From positions 1 to 25,498 of IMG/VR virus record IMGVR_UViG_3300031772_000252: a stretch of 25,498 bases of DNA; one strand, written 5' to 3'. Each line of letters opens with the position of its first letter. Position 1 is the stretch's first letter. Positions 15,766 through 23,113 of the stretch are shown in pieces. The DNA comes from a virus. The notes under the pieces were generated by a model. The model did no database searches, was not told where the DNA came from, and worked only from the letters and a program-made list of their open reading frames with translations. The position numbers were made by a program, and so were the translations under genes.

Positions 15766-15939
15766 TTATGTCTCGAATTTTTCGCCTGACTCTCTGCTGA
15801 TCGCAATTCCCTGCTTAATGGCCTTAAGTTTTGCCGCCGATTCGGACTTTTTATCGCCAGCAGTATATGTATAACAAGCACCGCTATCCCCATATTTCCA
15901 TCCTGGTTTATCGTTTAATCTACATTTCATTAATGGCAT
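15766..15939 (-). CDS. Small conserved phage protein (MPLMKCR...GWKYG...CYTYT)
   Basis: A 57-residue protein beginning MPLMKCRLNDKPGWKYGDSG and continuing ACYTYTAGDKKSES, then a basic helix with LKAIKQGIAI. The pattern Cys, GWKxG, CYTYT and a Lys/Arg-rich helix recurs in small proteins near phage portal and MuF genes; function is not known. I start it at the ATG at 15939, which has GGAGG six bases upstream inside the end of the preceding small gene. A longer in-frame reading from 16008 overlaps that gene and is not supported. The two cysteines and aromatic turns suggest a small, perhaps metal-stabilised fold, but this is speculation. Confidence 0.72.
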   Translation of the reverse strand: MPLMKCRLNDKPGWKYGDSGACYTYTAGDKKSESAAKLKAIKQGIAISRESGEKFET

Positions 15940-15940
15940 T

Positions 15941-16093
15941 TTATTCCTCCTTCTCAGGTAATTTTTTTTGTTTCTTAATTTTCTTCGGTTCATAAGGCAT
16001 AAAATCAATACCTACAAATTCTTCAACAAGTTCTAAACTGCCGTCAGGTTTCAAAAAAGGATTTTTATTTTTATCTTTTTTTGTTTCGGCCAT
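15941..16093 (-). CDS. Small acidic/basic protein of unknown function, 50 residues
   Basis: A short gene fills the gap between the MuF gene and the 57-residue gene. Its ATG at 16093 shares one base with the stop of the MuF gene (TAATG), and its stop is one base before the next ATG, with the next Shine-Dalgarno in its last codons. The product starts MAETKKDKNKNPFLKPDGSL, has a central ELVEEFVGIDFMPYEPKK and ends in a lysine-rich tail (KKIKKQKKLPEKEE). I recognise no family. The tight fit on both sides is the reason to believe it is translated. Confidence 0.65.
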   Translation of the reverse strand: MAETKKDKNKNPFLKPDGSLELVEEFVGIDFMPYEPKKIKKQKKLPEKEE

Positions 16094-17730
16094 TATTTAT
16101 TCACCCACCTTTTATATTCTATTCCATACTTCTTGGCAAATATTTCCATTGCCTCATGAGTATGTCTTTGACTTGTTACTTTTGATGCAGATTTTACTGC
16201 TTCGTCATATTCAACCCCAGTCTTTATCAAACTCTCACGCCTTAATTCATAAATCGTCTGATATTTATCTTGTAATCTACTATTTTCTAATAAATAAAAA
16301 CTTTTTACTTCGGACCCGGAATGTGGAAACTTTGTGCTATCTGTTATTTTCGCACTATATTCGTATTGAGTTCCTATTGCCCTTATTTCAGTTCCTCTTT
16401 TATATGCTCCTAACATATTAAGATCATCTCCGGAAAAACTGCTATTGGAAGGATGATTATGTGTAAATAGCATATTATCGACATTCATTTTATCAAAATC
16501 TTCTCGTGTGAAATTTACATAATTCTTACTGCCGGATTTTTCAAATACTACATTTCCTTCTTTATCTACCGCAATACAATGTTCTATTTTTGCATCGGCA
16601 TATCTTTCGTTGAATTCTCCTATTCTTATTAATTGCATATTCATCTTTTCAGGCCCAAATATAGGCATGCTTATTCGTGTTATATCTTCTCTAAGTATAA
16701 AGTCCTTTGTAAAATTGTCTTTAATAAAATATGGTATATTCTTATATCCTGCAATCTTAGAAGCATTTTCTTTTATCCAATTCTCCGCTCTTTTAGGAAT
16801 TTTTGAAATATAATTTGATTGAGCGATCTTTCCGGTTTTCATGAATTTAAGAGAATCTTTTTCGTTGAGCATGATCGAAGTTGTATAGCAAAAGCAAATA
16901 GGATGCCACCCACTAAAGATAAACCCCTTCGGGTATTCTCCTGCTAAATTATCGCATATATCTATTTGCGGATGCATACCAGATAAGTGCACCTCTATTC
17001 CTGTCACAAACGGTAATTCTTGCCTTCTCGTATAATCGCTCATTCTATATGCCATATTTACTTCGGTTCTGGTAAGCCTTAACGCATTTTTATAAGAACT
17101 CCTATAAATCCCTGCTCCAGGATGGTAACCTTTGGCCGCCTTGCTTAAAACAAGTTTCCCTTCCTGTCTAACTCTTCTGAATAACCTATTCGGTTCATTC
17201 AAATATTGCTTAATATTCCCTACAATTCCAGCCGCACTTCTTCCGGTAGATATTCCCGAACTAAGATAAAGTTCTAATTGATCCTTCGCTCCATTGGTTA
17301 GATTCCAGACTCGTTCGCTCAGGTTCATTCCCGCTTCGGTTCGGTTAAGAAAAGAATCCAGTGCCGCCAAGTTTAATTGATTAAATGAGGGCGATATAGC
17401 ATCTTTACTTAATTTTATCCCTTCGGTCCAGGTTCCCACCAGTTTATTATTTTTTAAATTAGCCATATCCCAATTGGAAACAATTCCGTTTTTTATGTTG
17501 GTCTGAATATCTTCATGGAGTTTATTTAATATTGTATTTACTTTATCTTCTAATCCTTTATTTATTTTATAGAAAGAACCTTGAGATATTATAGATGGCT
17601 TTTTCAATTCAAAAATGCTAATTCTCTTAGCCAAATCCTTTGACGCCTGGTTTAATGTTGCTTCAATTTTTCTATTGTATTTGATTATATTCTGTATATT
17701 CTTCTTTTCGAATTGATCTTCGATTCCCAT
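16093..17730 (-). CDS. MuF-type minor head protein with C-terminal JAMM-like domain
   Basis: A 545-residue minor head protein. Residues about 150-285 form the MuF/SPP1 gp7 domain, with RLTRTEVNMAYRMSDYTRRQ (218-237), HPQIDICDNLAGEYPKG (253-269) and the closing HPICFCYTT (276-284). Such proteins bind the portal and enter the host with the DNA in some phages. After a linker, residues about 375-465 contain HNHPSNSSFSGDDL (424-437), close to the JAMM metal motif HxH...S-x2-D, following an upstream Glu (IEHCIAVDKEGNVVF). The last residues (HTHEAMEIFAKKYGIEYKRW) form another segment. C-terminal enzymatic or toxin domains on MuF proteins are known. The gene overlaps the dehydrogenase gene by 59 bases. 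Confidence 0.88.
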   Translation of the reverse strand: MGIEDQFEKKNIQNIIKYNRKIEATLNQASKDLAKRISIFELKKPSIISQGSFYKINKGLEDKVNTILNKLHEDIQTNIKNGIVSNWDMANLKNNKLVGTWTEGIKLSKDAISPSFNQLNLAALDSFLNRTEAGMNLSERVWNLTNGAKDQLELYLSSGISTGRSAAGIVGNIKQYLNEPNRLFRRVRQEGKLVLSKAAKGYHPGAGIYRSSYKNALRLTRTEVNMAYRMSDYTRRQELPFVTGIEVHLSGMHPQIDICDNLAGEYPKGFIFSGWHPICFCYTTSIMLNEKDSLKFMKTGKIAQSNYISKIPKRAENWIKENASKIAGYKNIPYFIKDNFTKDFILREDITRISMPIFGPEKMNMQLIRIGEFNERYADAKIEHCIAVDKEGNVVFEKSGSKNYVNFTREDFDKMNVDNMLFTHNHPSNSSFSGDDLNMLGAYKRGTEIRAIGTQYEYSAKITDSTKFPHSGSEVKSFYLLENSRLQDKYQTIYELRRESLIKTGVEYDEAVKSASKVTSQRHTHEAMEIFAKKYGIEYKRWVNK

Positions 17731-18511
17731 TTAAGGTCCCTTTCTCTAATAAATTTACATTTTCTTTATCGGCCATTATCATTACCTCAGGTAGAATTCC
17801 CTTCTTCCTTGCTGCCCTAATCAAAAATTTAATATCTTTGGAAAGACATTTACCCCCTGCCCCCCTGTAACCATCGAATAATGGATCGAGATGCATTGCG
17901 TTGATATACTTATCCAGCTTAAATGCCTCAAATAATTTATAATAGTCTGCCCCATATTTTTGACAGATATCGTATAGTTCATTCCCAAATACTACTTTTA
18001 TGGTATACAGACTATTTAGGGCCACCTTCAATAATTCCGCTTCTACCGGCTTCATCATTATTATTTTATTTTTATTAATTACACGCTTAAATAGTTTTTC
18101 AAATATCTCGAATACTTCTCTTTTCCTGGTCCCTACAATTATTTTATCAGGGCAGATTTCATCCAATAACGCTGTTCGTTCCCGTAAGAATTCAGGCAAA
18201 TAGACAAATTCTCTCTTATATTTTTTTACAAATTTATCTATCGTCCCTGGTATAATAGTTGATCTTATAGTGATTATTCCTTTTCTGTTTTTAAGGTTTA
18301 TATAGCTTACTGCCATTTTAACATCTTCAAATTTCATATCCGCTTTAGTAGGCACACAGACGAATATAATTTCGCATTCAAAAATATCATCGTTCAGGCC
18401 TTTAAATGGATCGTATTGTTTAACCGGATAATTCATATCTTTTAATAATCCGGCAAGGCTGTTTCCGATAACTCCGCAACCCACTATTCCAAGCTCCATT
18501 TTGTTATGCAT
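17672..18511 (-). CDS. Truncated UDP-glucose/GDP-mannose dehydrogenase-family protein
   Basis: The 279-residue protein has the NAD-binding and central domains of nucleotide-sugar 6-dehydrogenases: Rossmann motif GIVGCGVIG (residues 8-16), FVCVPTKAD (50-58), RSTIIPGT (83-90), LPEFLRERTA (105-114), the lysine helix EAELLKVALNSL (157-168) and catalytic Cys222 in GAGGKCLSKD. Full-length members have about 400-450 residues with a C-terminal nucleotide-binding domain; this one stops soon after the cysteine helix, so that domain is absent. The usual Pro in GGxCxPKD is Ser here. Its ATG overlaps the portal stop by eight bases, and its end runs 59 bases into the MuF gene. Activity on free nucleotide sugars is doubtful; another oxidoreductase or binding role is possible. 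Confidence 0.85.
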   Translation of the reverse strand: MHNKMELGIVGCGVIGNSLAGLLKDMNYPVKQYDPFKGLNDDIFECEIIFVCVPTKADMKFEDVKMAVSYINLKNRKGIITIRSTIIPGTIDKFVKKYKREFVYLPEFLRERTALLDEICPDKIIVGTRKREVFEIFEKLFKRVINKNKIIMMKPVEAELLKVALNSLYTIKVVFGNELYDICQKYGADYYKLFEAFKLDKYINAMHLDPLFDGYRGAGGKCLSKDIKFLIRAARKKGILPEVMIMADKENVNLLEKGTLNGNRRSIRKEEYTEYNQIQ

Positions 18512-19883
18512 TATAGGATTCTCCCAGATTTGATGTTTCGCCCTTTTCTTTTTCTAACCTTTTAATATCTTCTTCTGCATCACTCACAAGCGGGTTTTGC
18601 CTTACAGCTTCATCCTGGCTCATTATTATATCCCCTCCGCGGGCCACCGATAAAGATTTCACAATCTCCGTTACACTTTGAGGTAGAATATCCCCAAATT
18701 GAATCGATATATCTAATTCTTCTAAGTTTGTTTTTTCCTTTATATCAGTTACAGATAATATTGCCTTCAATAAATTGATCCTTCTGGTCAACCCCTCTCC
18801 GAATATTTCTTCTTTGTCTTTCGCTTTTAGAATTGAATCCATAAAAAGGAATTTGAGGGCTTCTCCTGAAGTTTTCGTTAATCCCTTAACATTGCTAAAA
18901 GATAGATCCGGGGTTGAAGTTATAGAATAGATAATATCTTTTAAAGTCTCATACTCTAATTTTACGGCTTCCGGCGCATGTTCCCAGGTGAGGTATTCGG
19001 CGTCCCCATAATCCGTTTTGCCCTCAGCATTAACTTCCCCAGTAAACCGTAACATTTTCCCTACTTCTCCTTTTTCCGGTGGATTGGTTATTTTCCCTTT
19101 GATCTTCAATGTAGGCGAACCAAAATAATCATTGGTATCTGCGGATTTAGAGATTAGCATTTCAATTCTATCAATTTCACTTTGCACACTTGCCCATTCT
19201 GGCTCAGCTTGCTCATAATATATTACCGGAATTTTCTTATATAGATTCTCTTTCTTCTCTACTTTCCAGGCTTCCTTTTTTATTCCATAGATAAAGTTTT
19301 CAGCAGTGTAAATATCTATATGCTCATAAGTTTTTTCATCTGCATCTTCTAATTTATACCGTCTCGTGAAGGCATCCATATCACCGTTATTGTTAAAGTG
19401 GGAATATATCTCATCGCCATTTTGGTTACATAATAGAACCACCTTGATATGCTTCACGTTATCACTATCAATTATTACATACCAAAGCTCAGCCACCTTC
19501 GTTTCTACAAATAGCCGGCGTGCCAACTTTTTATTAAAATAATCTAATTTGTTTTTATCCCAAACGTCATTTATTAGTGTGAAGGCTTCCTGATATTTAT
19601 CCTCTTTGTTATCTAATATTAGCTTAGTGGAGTCACCAAATAAAAAGGATACTGCCATATTAACAATCTTTTTTTGATATCGGATAACCAATTTAGCCTG
19701 GGCAATTATCTTTAATGTTGCTCCTTTTCCAGCGGTCTTTGCGGGTCTGTTGAGGATATCATGTTCTCCTTCATACTGCTTTTTGTAAGTCTCGACGTCC
19801 CGCTCTACCGGGTCTTTACATAAAATGGTAGTTAACTTTGTAAAATTAGTTTCATACTTTTCTAAGATCTCTTTTATGTTCAT
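18504..19883 (-). CDS. Portal protein (SPP1 gp6-like)
   Basis: A 459-residue protein forming the dodecameric ring through which DNA enters and leaves the head. It follows the large terminase and precedes MuF, the SPP1-type order. Indicative segments are VIRYQKKIVNMAVSFLFGD (residues about 66-84), the acidic/aromatic middle (IPVIYYEQAEPEWASVQSEI), DTNDYFGSPTLKIKG, the stem-helix region LTKTSGEALKFLFMDSILKA and the C-terminal RRINLLKAILSV. Length fits the family. RBS AAAGGAG precedes the ATG. The last codons carry the ribosome site of the dehydrogenase gene. Confidence 0.92.
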   Translation of the reverse strand: MNIKEILEKYETNFTKLTTILCKDPVERDVETYKKQYEGEHDILNRPAKTAGKGATLKIIAQAKLVIRYQKKIVNMAVSFLFGDSTKLILDNKEDKYQEAFTLINDVWDKNKLDYFNKKLARRLFVETKVAELWYVIIDSDNVKHIKVVLLCNQNGDEIYSHFNNNGDMDAFTRRYKLEDADEKTYEHIDIYTAENFIYGIKKEAWKVEKKENLYKKIPVIYYEQAEPEWASVQSEIDRIEMLISKSADTNDYFGSPTLKIKGKITNPPEKGEVGKMLRFTGEVNAEGKTDYGDAEYLTWEHAPEAVKLEYETLKDIIYSITSTPDLSFSNVKGLTKTSGEALKFLFMDSILKAKDKEEIFGEGLTRRINLLKAILSVTDIKEKTNLEELDISIQFGDILPQSVTEIVKSLSVARGGDIIMSQDEAVRQNPLVSDAEEDIKRLEKEKGETSNLGESYNA

Positions 19884-19905
19884 AATAAGCTCCTTTCATT
19901 TATTT

Positions 19906-21165
19906 TTAAAATATTCCCAGCCCATCAGCGGTATAAGCTTCTTCTTCCTCTCTCTCAAAAATCCTATCATTGAGGGCATAACGAACCTGATCTATGAAGT
20001 GATTATTCCGATCCACTGGCGTATTAATCACTTCTCCATCCTTATTTTTCTGCCATTGATATAATTGAAATTCGTTTATAGCATTCTGGCATTGCCTATC
20101 TATTATGATTTCAAATTGTTTCATATATTGAATACCAAAATTGACACTCCCCGGTCCCTTCTTGGCCGCCAGGGCATTTATCCCATAACCCCTCAATTCT
20201 GCTATTGATTTAGGTTCAGAAGAATCGCACCTTATATATTCCTTACCGATATCCGGTTTCAATCTCGATGCTATAACATCGTTAGTCAATCCCAGCTCAT
20301 ATAATAATTCCTGCAGTATATATAATTTCTTCCCCTTTATGGCCTGCCTTCCCGCTGCACTGGGATCATTTGCAAACCCAAAATCAAGCCCGTTATAATA
20401 GGTCCCGAATGTATTTTTAATTTGAGTAAGATCCTCAATCTTCCAATTGGTGAAAATCAAATCCCCTAAAATTCCCCAGTTCCCCAGAGTGTATACTTGT
20501 CTGTAATATTCATCCTTCTCATTCTCCAGCTCATCTATATCATCTTGTTCTAAAAACCTTAGATTGTCTTTGTAGGTTGTCTTCAGGATCGATAACCTGT
20601 CATCGTGATATTCAAATTCACCTTCTACCCAATTCTTGAAATATTCCTTGAATATCCAGTGAGTCCGGAAAATGGGGTTGAAAACCATTGCTAGACGTTT
20701 TAAGACTTTAGACTTACCCCTCAACCTTTTATATAACTGTTTAACATCGTCCCTTTTTGTTTCGGTTGCTTCTTCTATCAGAATATCAGTAATGACCCCT
20801 TTTTCCGGGATTATCGATTTGAGTTTTTCTGCATCATCCAGCCCCCTGAAAAGGATCTGATATCCAGTAATACAGGTTATGGTCATTTCAGTTTTATTGA
20901 TTTTGAATAATTTCGCTAGATTAAATTCTAAAATAACTTTCCTGATTTCATTGAATACCGATGTCCGCAAGGTATTAGCTGTATTTCTTATTACGAGATA
21001 ATTTCTATTATTTTTTAAAAGATCAATCACGCACCTTTGAGAAATAAATACCGATTTCCCGGCAGAACTTCCCCCGAAGAATATTTGTGTCCTGGTATTA
21101 TTTCTCAGGTAAGGGATATAAATTTCGTTAAAAATTTCTTTATCAGAAATATCAACTTCTATCAT
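19906..21165 (-). CDS. terL: Terminase large subunit (PBSX/Terminase_3 type)
   Basis: The 419-residue packaging motor has an N-terminal ATPase with Walker A GGSSAGKS (residues 31-38), an Arg-rich coupling element IRNTANTLRTSVFNEI (59-74), and Walker B plus catalytic Glu in ITDILIEEATE (125-135). The C-terminal RNase H-like nuclease shows its first acidic strand in YNGLDFGFANDPSA (257-270), a second at YIRCDSSEPKSIAEL, and a third in NHFIDQVRYAL near the end. It hydrolyses ATP to pump DNA into the prohead and cuts concatemers. Its ATG lies inside the small-subunit gene (14-base overlap) without a strong Shine-Dalgarno, so translation is coupled. Confidence 0.96.
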   Translation of the reverse strand: MIEVDISDKEIFNEIYIPYLRNNTRTQIFFGGSSAGKSVFISQRCVIDLLKNNRNYLVIRNTANTLRTSVFNEIRKVILEFNLAKLFKINKTEMTITCITGYQILFRGLDDAEKLKSIIPEKGVITDILIEEATETKRDDVKQLYKRLRGKSKVLKRLAMVFNPIFRTHWIFKEYFKNWVEGEFEYHDDRLSILKTTYKDNLRFLEQDDIDELENEKDEYYRQVYTLGNWGILGDLIFTNWKIEDLTQIKNTFGTYYNGLDFGFANDPSAAGRQAIKGKKLYILQELLYELGLTNDVIASRLKPDIGKEYIRCDSSEPKSIAELRGYGINALAAKKGPGSVNFGIQYMKQFEIIIDRQCQNAINEFQLYQWQKNKDGEVINTPVDRNNHFIDQVRYALNDRIFEREEEEAYTADGLGIF

Positions 21166-21505
21166 CTTCGGGTATTTTCACTTTAACTTTGATTTCTCCG
21201 GGTATATCATATTCAAATTTATCTTTCCATCTATCTTTCGCTCTATTCTTTAACCAGAATATTTGGGCTATTACATTACCCTTTAAAGCACTTGCAAATA
21301 GAGCATCCTCGACTGACTGAGTCCGACTATCTATAATTGAACTTACTTTATTATCAAATCTTTTTGATTTTTTTCGCCATTCCCATATAGTATTACGTGA
21401 CACATTAGCTGATTTGCAAGCATCACTTATTGATACTCCTCCTTCAAGTGATTCAAGGAATGCTTCCTTTTTTTGTTCTTTAATTTCTTTTGATATTTTC
21501 GGCAT
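21152..21505 (-). CDS. terS: Terminase small subunit
   Basis: A 117-residue DNA-binding protein with an N-terminal helix-turn-helix at about residues 12-45 (LESLEGGVSISDACKSANVS, then RNTIWEWRKKS), an oligomerisation region (SVEDALFASALKGNVIAQIF) and a C-terminal tail that should contact the large subunit (YDIPGEIKVKVKIPED). It recognises the packaging start site. A stop codon stands directly upstream of the ATG in frame, fixing the start at 21505. GGGG about 12 bases upstream is a modest ribosome site. Decameric T-rich repeats lie just upstream and are candidate binding sites. Confidence 0.9.
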   Translation of the reverse strand: MPKISKEIKEQKKEAFLESLEGGVSISDACKSANVSRNTIWEWRKKSKRFDNKVSSIIDSRTQSVEDALFASALKGNVIAQIFWLKNRAKDRWKDKFEYDIPGEIKVKVKIPEDDRS

Positions 21506-21520
21506 TTACTTTCGTCGCCC

Positions 21521-21555
21521 CTTTTTGTCATTTTTCTGTCCTTTTTGTCCTTTTT
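21521..21555 (-). repeat. Ten-base-spaced direct repeats upstream of terS
   Basis: On the plus strand CTTTTTGTC occurs at 21521 and 21541, with TTTTTCTGTC at 21531 and another TTTTT at 21551, so a T5 tract recurs every 10 bases, about one helical turn. It lies between terminator T2 and the terS start. A phased T-tract can bend DNA and could form part of a packaging recognition site; this is inference. Confidence 0.5.
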
Positions 21556-21580
21556 ATTTTCATGTCTTATCTTCCCCCCT

Positions 21581-21650
21581 AAAAACAAAAAGGCCAAATC
21601 AAAAGAGCAATTTCTGCTTTTTTAATCTGGCCCTCTAAAGATGGAGCTCT
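21581..21650 (-). terminator. Rho-independent terminator T2, between radical SAM gene and terS
   Basis: On the minus strand an 18-bp stem with one mismatch runs from GGCC at 21632 to GGCC ending at 21592, with a GAAAT loop and a tail TTTTTGTTTTT (21591-21581). AGAGCTCCA at 21650-21642 precedes it, as in T1. The two elements share this leader, a GAG-purine-GCCA stem base and an A-rich inner arm. T2 should end transcripts from the replication/modification block, with terS starting 76 bases later. Confidence 0.87.
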
Positions 21651-21685
21651 ACGATATTTAATTGTTTAAAATCTAATCTTCCTTT

Positions 21686-22516
21686 TTAAAATAATGTAGG
21701 CTGTAAAACCTTTGTTTCTTCTGGGATTATGTTCATTCCGGGTTTCTTAAGGGTTAAATAGTCTTGGTCAATATACTTATCATCTAATTTTATATTCATA
21801 TATTTATATAAATCTTTTTTTATATAGAAATCCTTTCCATATTCTAACAATTTCTTTGCTATTTTATTCCCGAAATCCCGCCAATCTACCTCATGAGATA
21901 AATGGTAATGGTTCATTTTACCTACTTTATATTGGTCGATAAAGGGATAGCTTAATTCCAATAATTGATATGTGATCAATGGCCTGATAACCGGTTCAAA
22001 ACTCACCCAGGTCTTTATGCCTTCATTATGTAATTTTTTTAATACTTCTATTCTTTCTCTCGGCAATGCAGCGTTGGGTTCGTACTCTAAACTTTCCTTT
22101 TCATCCAGTAATGTTAGGGTGGCGCCCACCTTTATTTTTTTGAATTTTTTGAATAGATCCACATCCCTTAAAATTCTTTTGCCGCCCTTAGATAATATTG
22201 CAGTTGGTATATTATATCTTAATAATATCTTTAAAATTTCTCTTGTTGTTTCGTATTCTATATCTGCCTTGCAGTAAGGATCGCCCATAAAGCATAATAG
22301 CACCTGTTCAGTTATTTCTTGCTTTTTTAGTTGTTTCTCTAATTTTTCTAGTATATTTTTTCTTGGTTTTATATCTATACTTGTTATGTATTTTCGGAAT
22401 GGCATAGTTTTTACATAACAATACTTGCAATTATGATCGCAACCGTTATAGATATTCAGAGAATAGGGACTATATTCCCTTGCTTTTCCTCTTGGTTTAT
22501 AGATAATTTCCTCCAT
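21686..22516 (-). CDS. Radical SAM protein, spore photoproduct lyase-like
   Basis: The 276-residue enzyme carries the radical SAM cluster motif C-x3-C-x2-C at Cys26, Cys30 and Cys33 (YNGCDHNCKYCYV). The approach YKPRGKAREYSPYSLNIYNG is characteristic of SplB-like radical SAM proteins. Later elements of the half-barrel are visible: QVLLCFMGDPYCKAD, TAILSKGGKR, VGATLTLLDEKES and WVSFEPVIRPL. It would bind a [4Fe-4S] cluster and cleave SAM to a 5'-deoxyadenosyl radical. Substrate is not shown by sequence; DNA repair or nucleobase modification are candidates because of the neighbouring ParB-like and methyltransferase genes. It starts four bases after the methyltransferase stop, with GGGG nine bases upstream, and is the last gene before terminator T2. 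Confidence 0.85.
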   Translation of the reverse strand: MEEIIYKPRGKAREYSPYSLNIYNGCDHNCKYCYVKTMPFRKYITSIDIKPRKNILEKLEKQLKKQEITEQVLLCFMGDPYCKADIEYETTREILKILLRYNIPTAILSKGGKRILRDVDLFKKFKKIKVGATLTLLDEKESLEYEPNAALPRERIEVLKKLHNEGIKTWVSFEPVIRPLITYQLLELSYPFIDQYKVGKMNHYHLSHEVDWRDFGNKIAKKLLEYGKDFYIKKDLYKYMNIKLDDKYIDQDYLTLKKPGMNIIPEETKVLQPTLF

Positions 22517-22519
22517 TTT

Positions 22520-23113
22520 TTAATATCCCCTTTTATTTATTATATCACGGAAAGCCTTATCTTGCAAGGGTTTTGAAGGAATATATAAATATTTTTTATT
22601 ATTTTTATTGATTATTATTATTTTTTTAATGCCGTTTATTGCGAGATATTGTTTAAATTTCTCTATGCCGTTTCGGTTAAATAGTGTAGGGCATTTCTTA
22701 ATCATATTTTTTGTGTATCCTATTTTTGTTAACATTCTTACAGGTAATCTGCCAAATATACTTTGAACGAAAGTTACAAACAATATTCCTTTGTATTTCT
22801 TTTTGAATATTATTTCCAGTTGTTTAAAAGGAACCCCGTAAGCGTCTAAATCGATGATATCATATTTATCTAAATTCATTCCTTTCAGATATTTTACATT
22901 ATCGCCCTTTAATGTGCTTCCGTAAGATATTCTATCTATCCCCACTACATTTATATTTTTATTTGATTTTTTCTTTATTTCTTTCCATATTCGTGATCGG
23001 CCAGCGAAGCAATCGAGCACTTTTATGCTTTGTTGGTCCGGCAAGTGATTCACTCTTAAATTGATTTTACTGTTCAAATAGGAATTGTCCGTTTTAATTT
23101 GCTGTTTGTTCAT
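22520..23113 (-). CDS. SAM-dependent methyltransferase-like protein
   Basis: A 197-residue protein with class I methyltransferase motifs: VLDCFAGRSRIWKEI (residues 32-46, motif I), VVGIDRISYG (56-65, acidic end of strand 2), and IIDLDAYGVPFKQLE (86-100). The D-L-D-A-Y-G-x-P sequence in motif IV resembles the DxDPYGxP of tRNA guanine-26 methyltransferases (Trm1) more than the NPPY/DPPY of common DNA adenine/cytosine enzymes. Then come GILFVTFVQSIFG and a lysine-rich C-terminus. The start overlaps the ParB-like gene by 20 bases. Nucleic acid is the likely target; base and molecule are unknown. Confidence 0.7.
   Translation of the reverse strand: MNKQQIKTDNSYLNSKINLRVNHLPDQQSIKVLDCFAGRSRIWKEIKKKSNKNINVVGIDRISYGSTLKGDNVKYLKGMNLDKYDIIDLDAYGVPFKQLEIIFKKKYKGILFVTFVQSIFGRLPVRMLTKIGYTKNMIKKCPTLFNRNGIEKFKQYLAINGIKKIIIINKNNKKYLYIPSKPLQDKAFRDIINKRGY

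Noticed and set aside
15766-16008. An 80-residue reading of the small gene from an ATG at 16008
   Set aside because: Its first 23 codons overlap a better-supported 50-residue gene in another frame, and the internal ATG at 15939 has a strong Shine-Dalgarno and starts the conserved-looking part.
21491-21562. Short ORFs before terS (for example an 11-codon ORF from 21563)
   Set aside because: The codons simply follow the 10-base repeat, no ribosome site is clear, and one alternative overlaps terS out of frame.
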